Assembly (NCBI GenBank): GCA_900553865.1
Contig: USFC01000009.1
Location: forward strand, 1 to 28,042
From: an uncultured Clostridium sp.
GTDB lineage: Bacteria; Bacillota; Clostridia; TANB77; CAG-508
Length of the DNA: 28,042 nucleotides
Direction of reading: 5' to 3'
A program made the translations under genes and the position numbers. Positions 16,217 to 22,482 of the stretch are shown in pieces (positions within the stretch are counted from its first letter, which is position 1; every line of letters starts with the position of its first letter). The notes under the pieces are model-generated. The model saw only the letters and a list, made by a program, of their open reading frames with translations. It had not been told where the DNA came from and made no database searches.

Positions 16217-16306
16217 TCTCAGACATCAGACCTCAGATTTCTCTTTCTGCTTTTTATTGTCTGATTTCTGACATCCGACATCTGACCTCTGATTTCCGAC
16301 TTCTGT
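16217..16306. repeat. Two blocks of heptameric tandem repeats
   Basis: Block 1 (16217-16237, decaying to 16244) has three units of NNTCAGA: TCTCAGA, CATCAGA, CCTCAGA. Block 2 (16258-16306) has seven units of NNTCTGA or NNTCCGA: TGTCTGA, TTTCTGA, CATCCGA, CATCTGA, CCTCTGA, TTTCCGA, CTTCTGT. The dinucleotides CA, CC and TT occur in the same order in both blocks, as in an old direct duplication, while TCAGA in one and TCTGA in the other are reverse complements. They lie 50-140 bases upstream of the pilin-like start, probably within its leader. Confidence 0.8.
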
Positions 16307-16522
16307 TTTTACCTTTATTTTTTACGTCTTCTTTACATTTTATACATATGTATTTTTATTTTTTCAGCAATTTTTTACCTTCTGTTTTATTTTTCCTCTT
16401 TCATATTATCACACTTGCATTTTCTTTGCAAGCAAAAATAGGTGCATTTTTATATTTTTTATATACTATATTTTTTTACTTAATTACTATTCACAATTTT
16501 TTTAAAATACATTATTTTATTT

Positions 16523-16687
16523 TCATGCTTCATATGGTTTAAAATTAAATTTGAATCCTATAAATCTATTCTGTTTCATATTTAAGAAACTATTAATATC
16601 ATTATTGGCAATATTTGAAACATCTTTTATTCTACTAACTTTATTATCCAAACTAACTATAAAATTAGTACATAAAGCAAATAACCT
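16523..16687 (-). pseudogene. Possible C-terminal gene remnant, unrecognised
   Basis: Minus-strand frame of about 54 codons ending in TGA at 16523-16525 and beginning abruptly after a stop at the hairpin 16679-16711. It encodes a natural-looking sequence including SRIKDVSNIANNDINSFL and ends FKFNFKPYEA. It has no start codon or ribosome binding site at its left edge, so it would be the tail of a deleted gene. The length is suggestive but not conclusive in DNA this AT-rich. Confidence 0.3.
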
Positions 16688-16711
16688 TTAGACTTACTCT
16701 AAAGGTTATTT
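16679..16711. terminator. Strong hairpin, possible terminator
   Basis: A perfect 14-bp stem AAATAACCTTTAGA (16679-16692) with TCTAAAGGTTATTT (16698-16711) and a 5-nt loop. No intact gene ends immediately beside it, so it may mark a lost gene or the edge of a rearrangement. Confidence 0.5.
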
Positions 16712-16923
16712 AAAATCAACTTGACCTTCTTTCAGGTCTAAATGTCTTGTTAAATTTTCTTGAACTAAGAAGTTTTGCAATAATAAAAATTCGTGTAGAA
16801 AAATATATAAATATGTGCTATTATATTGAAATATAAGTCAAAATAAATATTAAACAAATAAAATAATATTTTGAAAAGTGTTTGGAGCGAACGTCGTAGT
16901 TATCTACAACTTTTTTCTCTTAA

Positions 16924-16945
16924 TGATTGATACAAATATCAATCA
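16924..16945. repeat. Perfect palindrome upstream of the DUF1385-like gene
   Basis: TGATTGATA (16924-16932) and TATCAATCA (16937-16945) are perfect inverted copies with a 4-nt centre, about 80 bases upstream of the -35 box of the promoter at 17026-17054. It could be a regulator site or a small hairpin. Confidence 0.45.
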
Positions 16946-17025
16946 ATTTATTATTTTCACTTTAACATAAAATTTATAAACTTTCAAGTAGTTTTGAAAA
17001 TATTTGCTTTGTAAAAGTGTTGAAT

Positions 17026-17054
17026 TTGCAATTTTATGTAAAACATTGTATAAT
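17026..17054 (+). promoter_or_regulatory. Promoter of the DUF1385-like gene
   Basis: TTGCAA (17026-17031) and TATAAT (17049-17054) are 17 nt apart, about 65 bases upstream of the ATG. Confidence 0.7.
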
Positions 17055-17118
17055 AAGAGTATAATTCTAAATGGAATTGTAAAAAATATTAACTTATATT
17101 ATATTGGAGGTAATAAAA

Positions 17119-18039
17119 ATGGAAGAACGGAATAAAGTAACATCAATTATTAAATCTAATGACCCAGAAAAACTTGTAGTTTTTCATGCAGCTAGTCTGC
17201 AAAACGAAATCAGATTCTATCTTAATGACACGCAATATCTTGTAGCAGTTGAGTGTGAAGAAGGTTGCACAATTAGGTTAGAAGAAGAAAAGGAAGAAGA
17301 AGACAATAAGAAAAGTAAAATTTCTGTAATTAGAGAAAATTTAAAAGAGTTCCTAAAACTATTCTCTATAATTTTTGGAATTTCAATTTTAGGTTTTATC
17401 GGCGTATTTTATTTAAGCAAAATTATTGACAACATTTTAGTATTTCTAATTATTATGAATATCATATATTTCATAATTAATATTCTAAATGTTGTTATAA
17501 TGGAAACTATGGAAACTGCTCCTAAAGTAAAAAGCAAACATTCTGCTGAACATATGATGGTAAATTTCCTTGAAACTTATAAAAGATTACCAAAGAGCAT
17601 TGAGGAAATAAAAAAATCTTCAAGATTTTCTCCAGAATGTGGCAGTAGAGAACTAATTGAAGGAATTGCAGAAGAACTTATACGGAGCATAGTCGCAACT
17701 ATTTTTACAGTCATTGTCAGCGTAGTTGTATCGCATTTTTCTTCTAATTCTGCAACTTCTGCAACATATGCGATTATGTTTTTAGCTACTTACTTTCTTG
17801 TAAAGTTCGTGGTTGGAAAAGCTATTACAAAGTATGGTGCATTAAACTTTATAGTTAAAACCATAAAAAAAGTATTGACCAATATTGTACAATGTGCTAA
17901 TACGACAAGCAAAGTTAAAGATAAAGATATCATTTTGGCATATTCTGTTGCAAGACCATGGTTACAAGTTGTTTATCCTGAGTTTTATAATGAGAATGAG
18001 GATATTTTCTGGAAACAATATTTAAAAGTTAATAATTAG
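17119..18039 (+). CDS. Membrane protein with a YqhQ/DUF1385-like motif
   Basis: 306 residues. There is a soluble N-terminal part with an acidic stretch (about 54-65). Hydrophobic segments lie at about 80-102 and 106-128, a loop follows, then segments at about 188-207 and 214-233, and a C-terminal soluble part. The loop contains KHSAEHMMVNFLETYKRLP and SRFSPECGS (168-176). This matches in outline the conserved core of YqhQ/DUF1385 proteins, where a histidine-rich HGAEH motif is followed by SRxHxxCGT. The rest is divergent, so it is a distant or specialised relative, and function is unknown. GGAGG lies eight bases before the ATG at 17119. A TTG at 17104 opens the frame but overlaps the ribosome binding site region. 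Promoter 17026-17054 and the terminator at 18061 make it a single-gene unit. Confidence 0.65.
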   Translation: MEERNKVTSIIKSNDPEKLVVFHAASLQNEIRFYLNDTQYLVAVECEEGCTIRLEEEKEEEDNKKSKISVIRENLKEFLKLFSIIFGISILGFIGVFYLSKIIDNILVFLIIMNIIYFIINILNVVIMETMETAPKVKSKHSAEHMMVNFLETYKRLPKSIEEIKKSSRFSPECGSRELIEGIAEELIRSIVATIFTVIVSVVVSHFSSNSATSATYAIMFLATYFLVKFVVGKAITKYGALNFIVKTIKKVLTNIVQCANTTSKVKDKDIILAYSVARPWLQVVYPEFYNENEDIFWKQYLKVNN

Positions 18040-18060
18040 AGGAGTTTAACTAACAATTCT

Positions 18061-18103
18061 ATAAAGTGCAGTTTTGGTAAAACATTAACTGCACTTTATT
18101 TTT
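18061..18103 (+). terminator. Terminator of the DUF1385-like gene
   Basis: A perfect 13-bp stem ATAAAGTGCAGTT (18061-18073) with AACTGCACTTTAT (18087-18099), followed by a T-run, 21 bases after the stop codon. Confidence 0.85.
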
Positions 18104-18152
18104 TATGTAACATATTTGAAAAATATTTACCATATATTATATACATTACAAT

Positions 18153-18194
18153 TTCAAAGTGAATGGTTTTATTTTCCACTCACTTTGAACAATT
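18153..18194. terminator. Hairpin downstream of the tnpV remnant
   Basis: TTCAAAGTGA (18153-18162) pairs with TCACTTTGAA (18180-18189), with further pairing of GG and CC near the loop. It is followed on the plus strand by CAATTTTT. It abuts the tnpV stop at 18196 and may mark the edge of the mobile-element remnant. Confidence 0.5.
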
Positions 18195-18195
18195 T

Positions 18196-18585
18196 TTATA
18201 TATAAATCAATTCACTAAAAACAATTTCTTCTGCTTGAGCCTTAATAGAATTCATTGTACCAACCCAGTAAAGCATATCTGTATTTTTCATATTTTCTGT
18301 TAAATCACTTTTAACTTTTAACTCGATGATAAGCTGTTGCACTCTATTATCTGCCGTTTCTTGTAGTTCTTTTAGATGTGTATTTAATGTTCCATCCATA
18401 AGCATTATAGTATAATTAGCTTTTTTATACTCTTTCTAATATTTTAATCTCATTCTTCCATATTTATTTAAAGTGATTTTTTCTTCTTTAGGCATTGATA
18501 GGTTTGGTATATAATAATCTCCCTCTAAACGATATTCAATACCTGTTCTTTCATCAATTTTTATTTTTGGTAATTCATTATTCAT
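18196..18585 (-). pseudogene. tnpV: tnpV pseudogene (internal amber stop)
   Basis: TnpV is a small accessory protein of Tn4451-type mobilisable transposons. The reading frame runs from ATG at 18585, preceded by GGAGGG, to the stop at 18196 (129 codons). Typical family parts are YYIPNLSMPKEEK, LNKYGRMRLKY, LNTHLKELQETADNRVQQL and the ending YWVGTMNSIKAQAEEIVFSELIY. Codon 50 is TAG (18438-18436) between LKY and KEYKK, where the family normally has Leu, so a single base change from TTG would explain it. The part after the stop can still be read from a later ATG as 69 residues, but no ribosome binding site precedes that. Treat as inactivated unless the amber codon is suppressed. Confidence 0.8.
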
Positions 18586-18602
18586 AACTAATTTCCCTCC
18601 TT

Positions 18603-19355
18603 TTAAAATCTGGTATCATTATTTTTCTTTTTATTTTTGGTTTGCTTGTTTTCATCTGGTATAGTTACTCTTCTAGCAATATTATTTGCAATTTCATTGT
18701 CGTTATCGTTAAATATGCCATTTTTGTATAGATCATCACTAACAATTTTATAGTTATTATCTTTATCAAAACAAATTCTTTTATGAAAATGGCTCATAAT
18801 ACTATGCCAAAAGCCTTTAAGCTTTTGCAATTCTTGTTTTAGTTTTTCTTTTTCGGTTTGTAACTTGCCTATAATCTTTTCTTTAATAGATATTTCCTTT
18901 TTTAAATTGCCGATTTCATTATCTTTTAGCTCTATTTCATATTTAAGAGAACGATTTTCTTTTTCTATTTCAAAGCTAGAGTGTTCAAAATCTTTAATTG
19001 CTATATTTAAGCCATTTACATTTCTTACTGTCTGGGTTATATCTTTTACATCTTCTGTATAACTTTTGATTTTTTGGACATCCTCGCTTGAAATAACCAT
19101 ATTATTTTTGTTCATCAGAGTAGATTTTAAATTATTTAATATTGTATTTATATCTTTACTTGTATTATCAAGTTGTTTTGTCTGATTATTAGCTTTTGAA
19201 AGTTTTTGTTCTTTCTGTTTTAATTGCTTCTTGATTTCTATGTAATTACCCATATCATTAACATTGATGTCTCGATTTCTGCCTTTTTGCTTTTCTTTTA
19301 GTTTGAAATCCATATCATAGAATTTATTAAAAGACTTTATACAAGCATTTCTCAT
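18603..19355 (-). pseudogene. C-terminal fragment of MobV/Mob_Pre relaxase (TnpZ-like)
   Basis: Plasmid mobilisation/recombination (Mob/Pre) relaxases nick DNA at an origin of transfer with an N-terminal histidine-rich catalytic domain. Only the C-terminal part is present. The frame can be read back past the first ATG as FFTKTTLTQIQDK, then MRNACIKSFNKFYDMDFKLK and KQKGRNRDI, the segment that normally follows the catalytic domain. Next comes a long coiled coil (about 45-180) and a tail with FWHSIMSHFHKR and IVSDDLYKNGIF. Upstream of the FTK segment the frame hits stops and the catalytic HxH region is missing. It lies 18 bases upstream of tnpV, as in Tn4451-like modules. It is either a pseudogene or a coiled-coil fragment without relaxase activity. 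Confidence 0.7.
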
Positions 19356-19372
19356 TTTATCTTGTATTTGTG

Positions 19373-19588
19373 TTAATGTGGTTTTAGTAAAAAAGTAATA
19401 TTTTTAATAATCACTCTATGTGGCTCAATATATGTAAGATTAGTTCTCTCTAATTTTCTAATACTACCATTTATAAAAGTGGGAGTAGCTTTTGAAAACT
19501 CACATATAAATTCAAGTCTTTGTTTTAGACATTCCTCAAATTCTAGTTTTTGTTTAATTATCTTCATTTCAAGCACCATCCTTTCCAT
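19373..19588 (-). CDS. Short unrecognised ORF upstream of the mob fragment
   Basis: 71 residues, not recognised. It contains LEFEECLKQRLEFICEFSKA, TPTFINGSIRKLERTN and LTYIEPHRVII. It ends 17 bases before the first ATG of the Mob fragment and overlaps the FTK segment in another frame. Several Met codons near the start and only a weak AAAGG-type site leave the start uncertain. It may be a remnant brought next to the relaxase fragment by deletion. No membrane segment or known motif is visible. Confidence 0.35.
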   Translation of the reverse strand: MERMVLEMKIIKQKLEFEECLKQRLEFICEFSKATPTFINGSIRKLERTNLTYIEPHRVIIKNITFLLKPH

Positions 19589-19610
19589 ATAGAATTAGGA
19601 TGATTTTTTA

Positions 19611-19678
19611 CAAAAGAAAAAATCAACCATTTTACTGATTGATTTTCATATCTATCTGTTCTATAAAGTTCGAACAGA
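19611..19678 (-). terminator. Hairpins downstream of tRNA-Thr
   Basis: Two inverted repeats lie in order on the minus strand. TCTGTTC (19655-19661) pairs with GAACAGA (19672-19678), starting eight bases after the tRNA. Then AAAATCAA (19619-19626) pairs with TTGATTTT (19639-19646), followed by a T-rich run. The second is the better terminator. Confidence 0.6.
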
Positions 19679-19686
19679 AACGTCGT

Positions 19687-19762
19687 TGGAGCTACTGGCC
19701 AGAATCGAACTGGCGACCTACAGGTTACGAATCTGTTGCTCTGCCAACTGAGCTACAGTAGC
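19687..19762 (-). tRNA. tRNA-Thr (anticodon CGT)
   Basis: A 76-nt cloverleaf including encoded CCA. The acceptor is GCTACTG/CAGTAGC with discriminator T, the D-stem GCTC/GAGC, the anticodon loop TTCGTAA with anticodon CGT reading ACG, the variable loop AGGTC, and the T-arm GCCAG TTCGATT CTGGC. The anticodon stem ACAGA/CCTGT has an A-C mismatch at pair 31-39. Promoter at 19787-19815. The mobile-element remnant begins about 100 bases beyond its 3' end. Confidence 0.95.
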
Positions 19763-19786
19763 ATCTTTTATTTTTGCTTCATTATT

Positions 19787-19815
19787 ACTATACTATAATT
19801 TTTTTTAAATAACAA
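19787..19815 (-). promoter_or_regulatory. Promoter of tRNA-Thr
   Basis: On the minus strand, TTGTTA (19810-19815) and TATAGT (19787-19792) are 17 nt apart, 24 bases before the tRNA 5' end. Confidence 0.55.
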
Positions 19816-19846
19816 GTCTAATTGTAAAATTATTTTCGTTTATTTA

Positions 19847-19875
19847 TTGCTTTTCTTTTCGAAATGTAGTACAAT
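19847..19875 (+). promoter_or_regulatory. Promoter of the VanW-family gene
   Basis: TTGCTT (19847-19852) and TACAAT (19870-19875) are 17 nt apart, about 40 bases upstream of the ATG. Confidence 0.6.
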
Positions 19876-19916
19876 TTTCTTTACATAAAACTATTATATT
19901 TAGGGAGGATTTCGTA

Positions 19917-20732
19917 ATGAAAGCTTTCAACAAACTTTTAGCCACTCTTTTTATGGCTACACTTTTTTTTATGTTCCCCTGCTTAACATCATTTGCAGAA
20001 GAATCTAAAAATGCTCCACCTTCTACCTTTGCAGAAAATAATTCTATTGGTGTAGGTACAGATGATGATTTGGCTTTTTTTGGCTTTCCTGCAACTATTC
20101 GGGATTGTAAAGAATTAAATATTCGTAAAATGCCTGATGATTCTTCTACTTTACTTACCACAGTAACAGACGGTGAAATCTTTTATGTTTTTGAACAGTC
20201 TGGAAAATGGTTTAGAGTAGAATACCAAGGAATAAGCGGTTATGCCTTCTGGAAATATATTTCTTTCATCGAAGAAGATATTTCCGAAAACTCTGATTTG
20301 CTTGGTAATTCCATTATTCAGTACAAATCTAGTACAAATAGAGATACCAATATTGCTATTGCATGTGCTACTATTAATGGAATTATGCTTAAACCAAATG
20401 AAGAGTTTAGATGGAGTAAAATTGTAGGAAAAACCACTAAGAAAAAAGGTTATTTAGAGGCTCCTGTTATTATTAACAAAAAGTCTGCACCTGGTCTTGG
20501 AGGCGGTGTTTGTCAAGTTAGTACTGCACTTTATAACGCTCTTCTTGACACAACTATTATTCCAACTGAGCTTCACAAGCATTCTATTGGCTCAGCATAT
20601 GCAAAAAAAGATGCCACTGTAGCTTATGGACATAAAGACTTTGCTTTCAAAAACACTTATGATTTTCCAATTAGAATTGAAGCAAGTTCTTATTATTCAG
20701 TAGTTTTCATAAGCATTTACAAAGAAAACTAA
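19917..20732 (+). CDS. Secreted SH3-VanW domain protein
   Basis: 271 residues. The signal peptide has basic residues, a hydrophobic core at about 6-24 and a likely cut near SFAEE, so the protein acts outside the membrane. A bacterial SH3 domain (about 58-118, with LNIRKMPDDSSTLLTTV and GKWFRVEYQGISGYAFWKYI) should bind the cell wall. A VanW domain (about 133-260) carries the hallmark LGGGVCQVSTALYNALL (194-210), followed by LHKHSIG and the late TYDFPIRIEA. VanW is named from vancomycin-resistance clusters, but the family is widespread and its biochemical role is unsettled, so this does not indicate resistance. GGGAGG precedes the ATG. It is a single gene with its own promoter and terminator. 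Confidence 0.92.
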   Translation: MKAFNKLLATLFMATLFFMFPCLTSFAEESKNAPPSTFAENNSIGVGTDDDLAFFGFPATIRDCKELNIRKMPDDSSTLLTTVTDGEIFYVFEQSGKWFRVEYQGISGYAFWKYISFIEEDISENSDLLGNSIIQYKSSTNRDTNIAIACATINGIMLKPNEEFRWSKIVGKTTKKKGYLEAPVIINKKSAPGLGGGVCQVSTALYNALLDTTIIPTELHKHSIGSAYAKKDATVAYGHKDFAFKNTYDFPIRIEASSYYSVVFISIYKEN

Positions 20733-20782
20733 GTCCAAAGGCACAATTTGACATTTTGAAAAGCTTTAAAGCACATATGGAA

Positions 20783-20818
20783 AATAAAAAATCCAGATTA
20801 ACGTCTGGATTTTTTATT
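20783..20818. terminator. Bidirectional terminator between convergent genes
   Basis: AATAAAAAATCCAGA (20783-20797) pairs with TCTGGATTTTTTATT (from 20804). It has a 6-nt loop and T-runs on both strands, and serves the VanW gene (+) and the cadherin-like gene (-). Confidence 0.88.
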
Positions 20819-20868
20819 TTATGCAGAATGCAGAAATGTTTTTAATTCTTCCCTATGTGCTCTATTTT

Positions 20869-22482
20869 TTAAAAGTGTTTTCCTCTTTTTCTTTTTAGGC
20901 CATCTGCTTCTTCGCCATTTTCATTTTGATTTACATCTAAGAAATAATTTTTTCTATCTTCTACTTTATTTTCTGGAGTTTTCTCTTCTTTATTTTGATT
21001 TTCCTCTTTTTCTGCTACTGTTTCACTTTTTCTTTCTGGCAATTTGTCTGGAATTTCTTCCTCTGCTTCTTCTCCATAATCATTTATTTTTCTAGTTTTT
21101 ACTGTATATACAATTACTATTATTAGTGCTATAAATGCTGCTGCAGCAATTCCCATACACATATATACTTTTGGGTCCATTTTAGTTGTTTTTGCTTCTG
21201 CTACTTTTGCTAGCTCTTTTGTTACTTTTACTTGATATGTTGCTTTGTTTTCTCCATCTTTAGAGGTAACAATAATTGTAATTAAATTTTCTCCTTCTTG
21301 TAGGTTTTCATTTCCTAGAATCTCTATTGTTGCTCCTTCTTCACTTGCAACTGCTTCTATATCTAATTTATTTAAGTTTTCGTTTATTTTTACTTCATAA
21401 TTAAATATATCTTCTTTAAAGTTTGTTTCTATGTTTGTTCCTGCTATTTTTAAAGATTTTAATCCTAAAGTTGCTGCTTCTGTTTTTGTAACTTTTATTT
21501 CATATATTTTAACTGTTCCATCTTCTGCGTTTACTTTTATTGTTACGCTATTTTCTCCATTTTTTAAATCTTTTTCTCCATTTATTGTTACAGTAGCTTT
21601 TGAATCTTCTGCCTCTGCTTTTATTTCTAATTCATTTATGTCATTTGTAACTTCTAGTGTATATTGTGTTACATCCGCATTAAAGCTAGGTGTAAATTCA
21701 AAATTAGCTATTTCTAGTGATTTTAAGTTTGCATTGTTAGATTTTGTTGTTTCTTCAGTTTTTTTGTCCTCTTCTGGTTTTGTTGATGTTAGCAAGCTAC
21801 TTGATACATATTTGGTTTGTCCATTATATGAAACTCTATACCACACATATCCATTAACCTTTTGTGTTGATGTTCCTGTTACTGTTAATTCCGTTCCTTT
21901 TTCTACTACTGTTGCACTACTACTTGTTGACCAACTTGCACGTAAGTTTGTTTTTCCTGTTACATACATTGTTTTGTTGGTACTTGTAAAGGTTGGTTCT
22001 GATTCTGAAGGTGTTGGAGTTGGTGTTGGAGTAGGAGTTGGGTCTGGCGTTGGTGTAGTTTGTTTTGCTTTTACTGTTACAGTAGCTGTATTTACTTCAT
22101 CAGGCAAGCTTTCCAAATCAGGTGTTTCCATTCCTTTTATAATAAATTTTACATTGTATTTAGTATCCTTGCTAACACTTGGTGTTTTAAAAGTATATGT
22201 TCCTAAATTTGTTATTCCTGTTGTCGAAGAACCTGATATTGTTTTATAATCAGCACTAACTTGCTCTCCAGACGAAGAAATAAGTGTTAATCCACCGGCG
22301 TCAGTTAAATTAATTGTATATGCTCCTAAAGCCTTTCTAGATTTAATTGTTATTGTAACATTTTCTCCTGTTTCAACAACTTTATCCGTTGATGTTATTA
22401 CTGCATTTACATTTATTTGTAATGCTAATACTACTATTATAGTAATTATTATTATTTTTAAAATATTTTTTATTTTTTCCAT
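20869..22482 (-). CDS. Membrane-anchored surface protein: cohesin-like/Ig-like, SH3 and two cadherin-like domains
   Basis: 537 residues, exported. The signal peptide is at 1-27. A beta-rich domain at about 30-138 (GENVTITIKSRKALGAYTINL, ending TATVTVKAK) resembles cohesin/Ig-like modules. A Thr-Pro linker (about 142-160) is followed by an SH3 domain (168-234; TNLRASWSTSSSATVV, then YVWYRVSYNGQTKYV). Two cadherin-like beta-sandwich repeats (about 252-333 and 340-422) each start LKSLxIA and end with a YxxKVTK-like strand. A transmembrane helix (about 440-462) precedes a charged cytoplasmic tail. Its ATG overlaps the stop of the upstream dockerin-bearing glucosaminidase (TAATG), with GAGGAG in front, so the two are translationally coupled. 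The context suggests it receives or positions that enzyme. The cohesin assignment is tentative. Confidence 0.8.
   Translation of the reverse strand: MEKIKNILKIIIITIIVVLALQINVNAVITSTDKVVETGENVTITIKSRKALGAYTINLTDAGGLTLISSSGEQVSADYKTISGSSTTGITNLGTYTFKTPSVSKDTKYNVKFIIKGMETPDLESLPDEVNTATVTVKAKQTTPTPDPTPTPTPTPTPSESEPTFTSTNKTMYVTGKTNLRASWSTSSSATVVEKGTELTVTGTSTQKVNGYVWYRVSYNGQTKYVSSSLLTSTKPEEDKKTEETTKSNNANLKSLEIANFEFTPSFNADVTQYTLEVTNDINELEIKAEAEDSKATVTINGEKDLKNGENSVTIKVNAEDGTVKIYEIKVTKTEAATLGLKSLKIAGTNIETNFKEDIFNYEVKINENLNKLDIEAVASEEGATIEILGNENLQEGENLITIIVTSKDGENKATYQVKVTKELAKVAEAKTTKMDPKVYMCMGIAAAAFIALIIVIVYTVKTRKINDYGEEAEEEIPDKLPERKSETVAEKEENQNKEEKTPENKVEDRKNYFLDVNQNENGEEADGLKRKRGKHF

Larger units (their letters stand above)
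16307..17025. other. Long intergenic region with hairpins and a possible gene remnant
   Basis: No intact gene. Going left to right, a possible extended -10 box for the pilin-like gene (TGTGATAAT on the minus strand, -10 at 16405-16410) comes first. Next is the open C-terminal fragment at 16523-16687, then a strong 14-bp hairpin at 16679-16711 and a small GACCT/AGGTC hairpin (16723-16738). Last are an imperfect hairpin followed by six T residues near 16890-16916 and a perfect TGATTGATA/TATCAATCA palindrome (16924-16945). The rest is AT-rich. Confidence 0.5.
18196..19588 (-). mobile_element. Decayed Tn4451/MobV-type mobile element remnant
   Basis: Contains a tnpV pseudogene, the C-terminal half of a Mob/Pre relaxase (TnpZ-like) and a short unrecognised frame, all on the minus strand and ending about 100 bases from the 3' end of tRNA-Thr. 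No tnpX-type serine recombinase, no relaxase catalytic domain and no clear flanking repeats are visible, so it cannot move by itself. Placement beside a tRNA 3' end would fit integration there, but no attachment repeat was found. Confidence 0.6.

Noticed and set aside
16217..16306. CRISPR array
   Set aside because: The units are 7 nt with no spacers, and no cas genes are nearby. This is a short tandem repeat.
18196..18405. Independent 69-residue gene
   Set aside because: It is the part of tnpV after the amber codon. The upstream 49 codons continue the same family sequence in the same frame, and no ribosome binding site precedes the internal ATG.
19917..20732. Vancomycin resistance determinant
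   Set aside because: VanW domains are common in Clostridia without resistance, and no vanA/B-type ligase, vanH or vanX is present.
21431..22249. 272-residue plus-strand ORF opposite the cadherin-like gene
   Set aside because: Its composition (Val/Phe/Ser with a Gly-Val repeat) is the complement of the Thr-Pro linker and beta-rich domains. The minus-strand gene has a signal peptide, domains and coupling to its neighbour.
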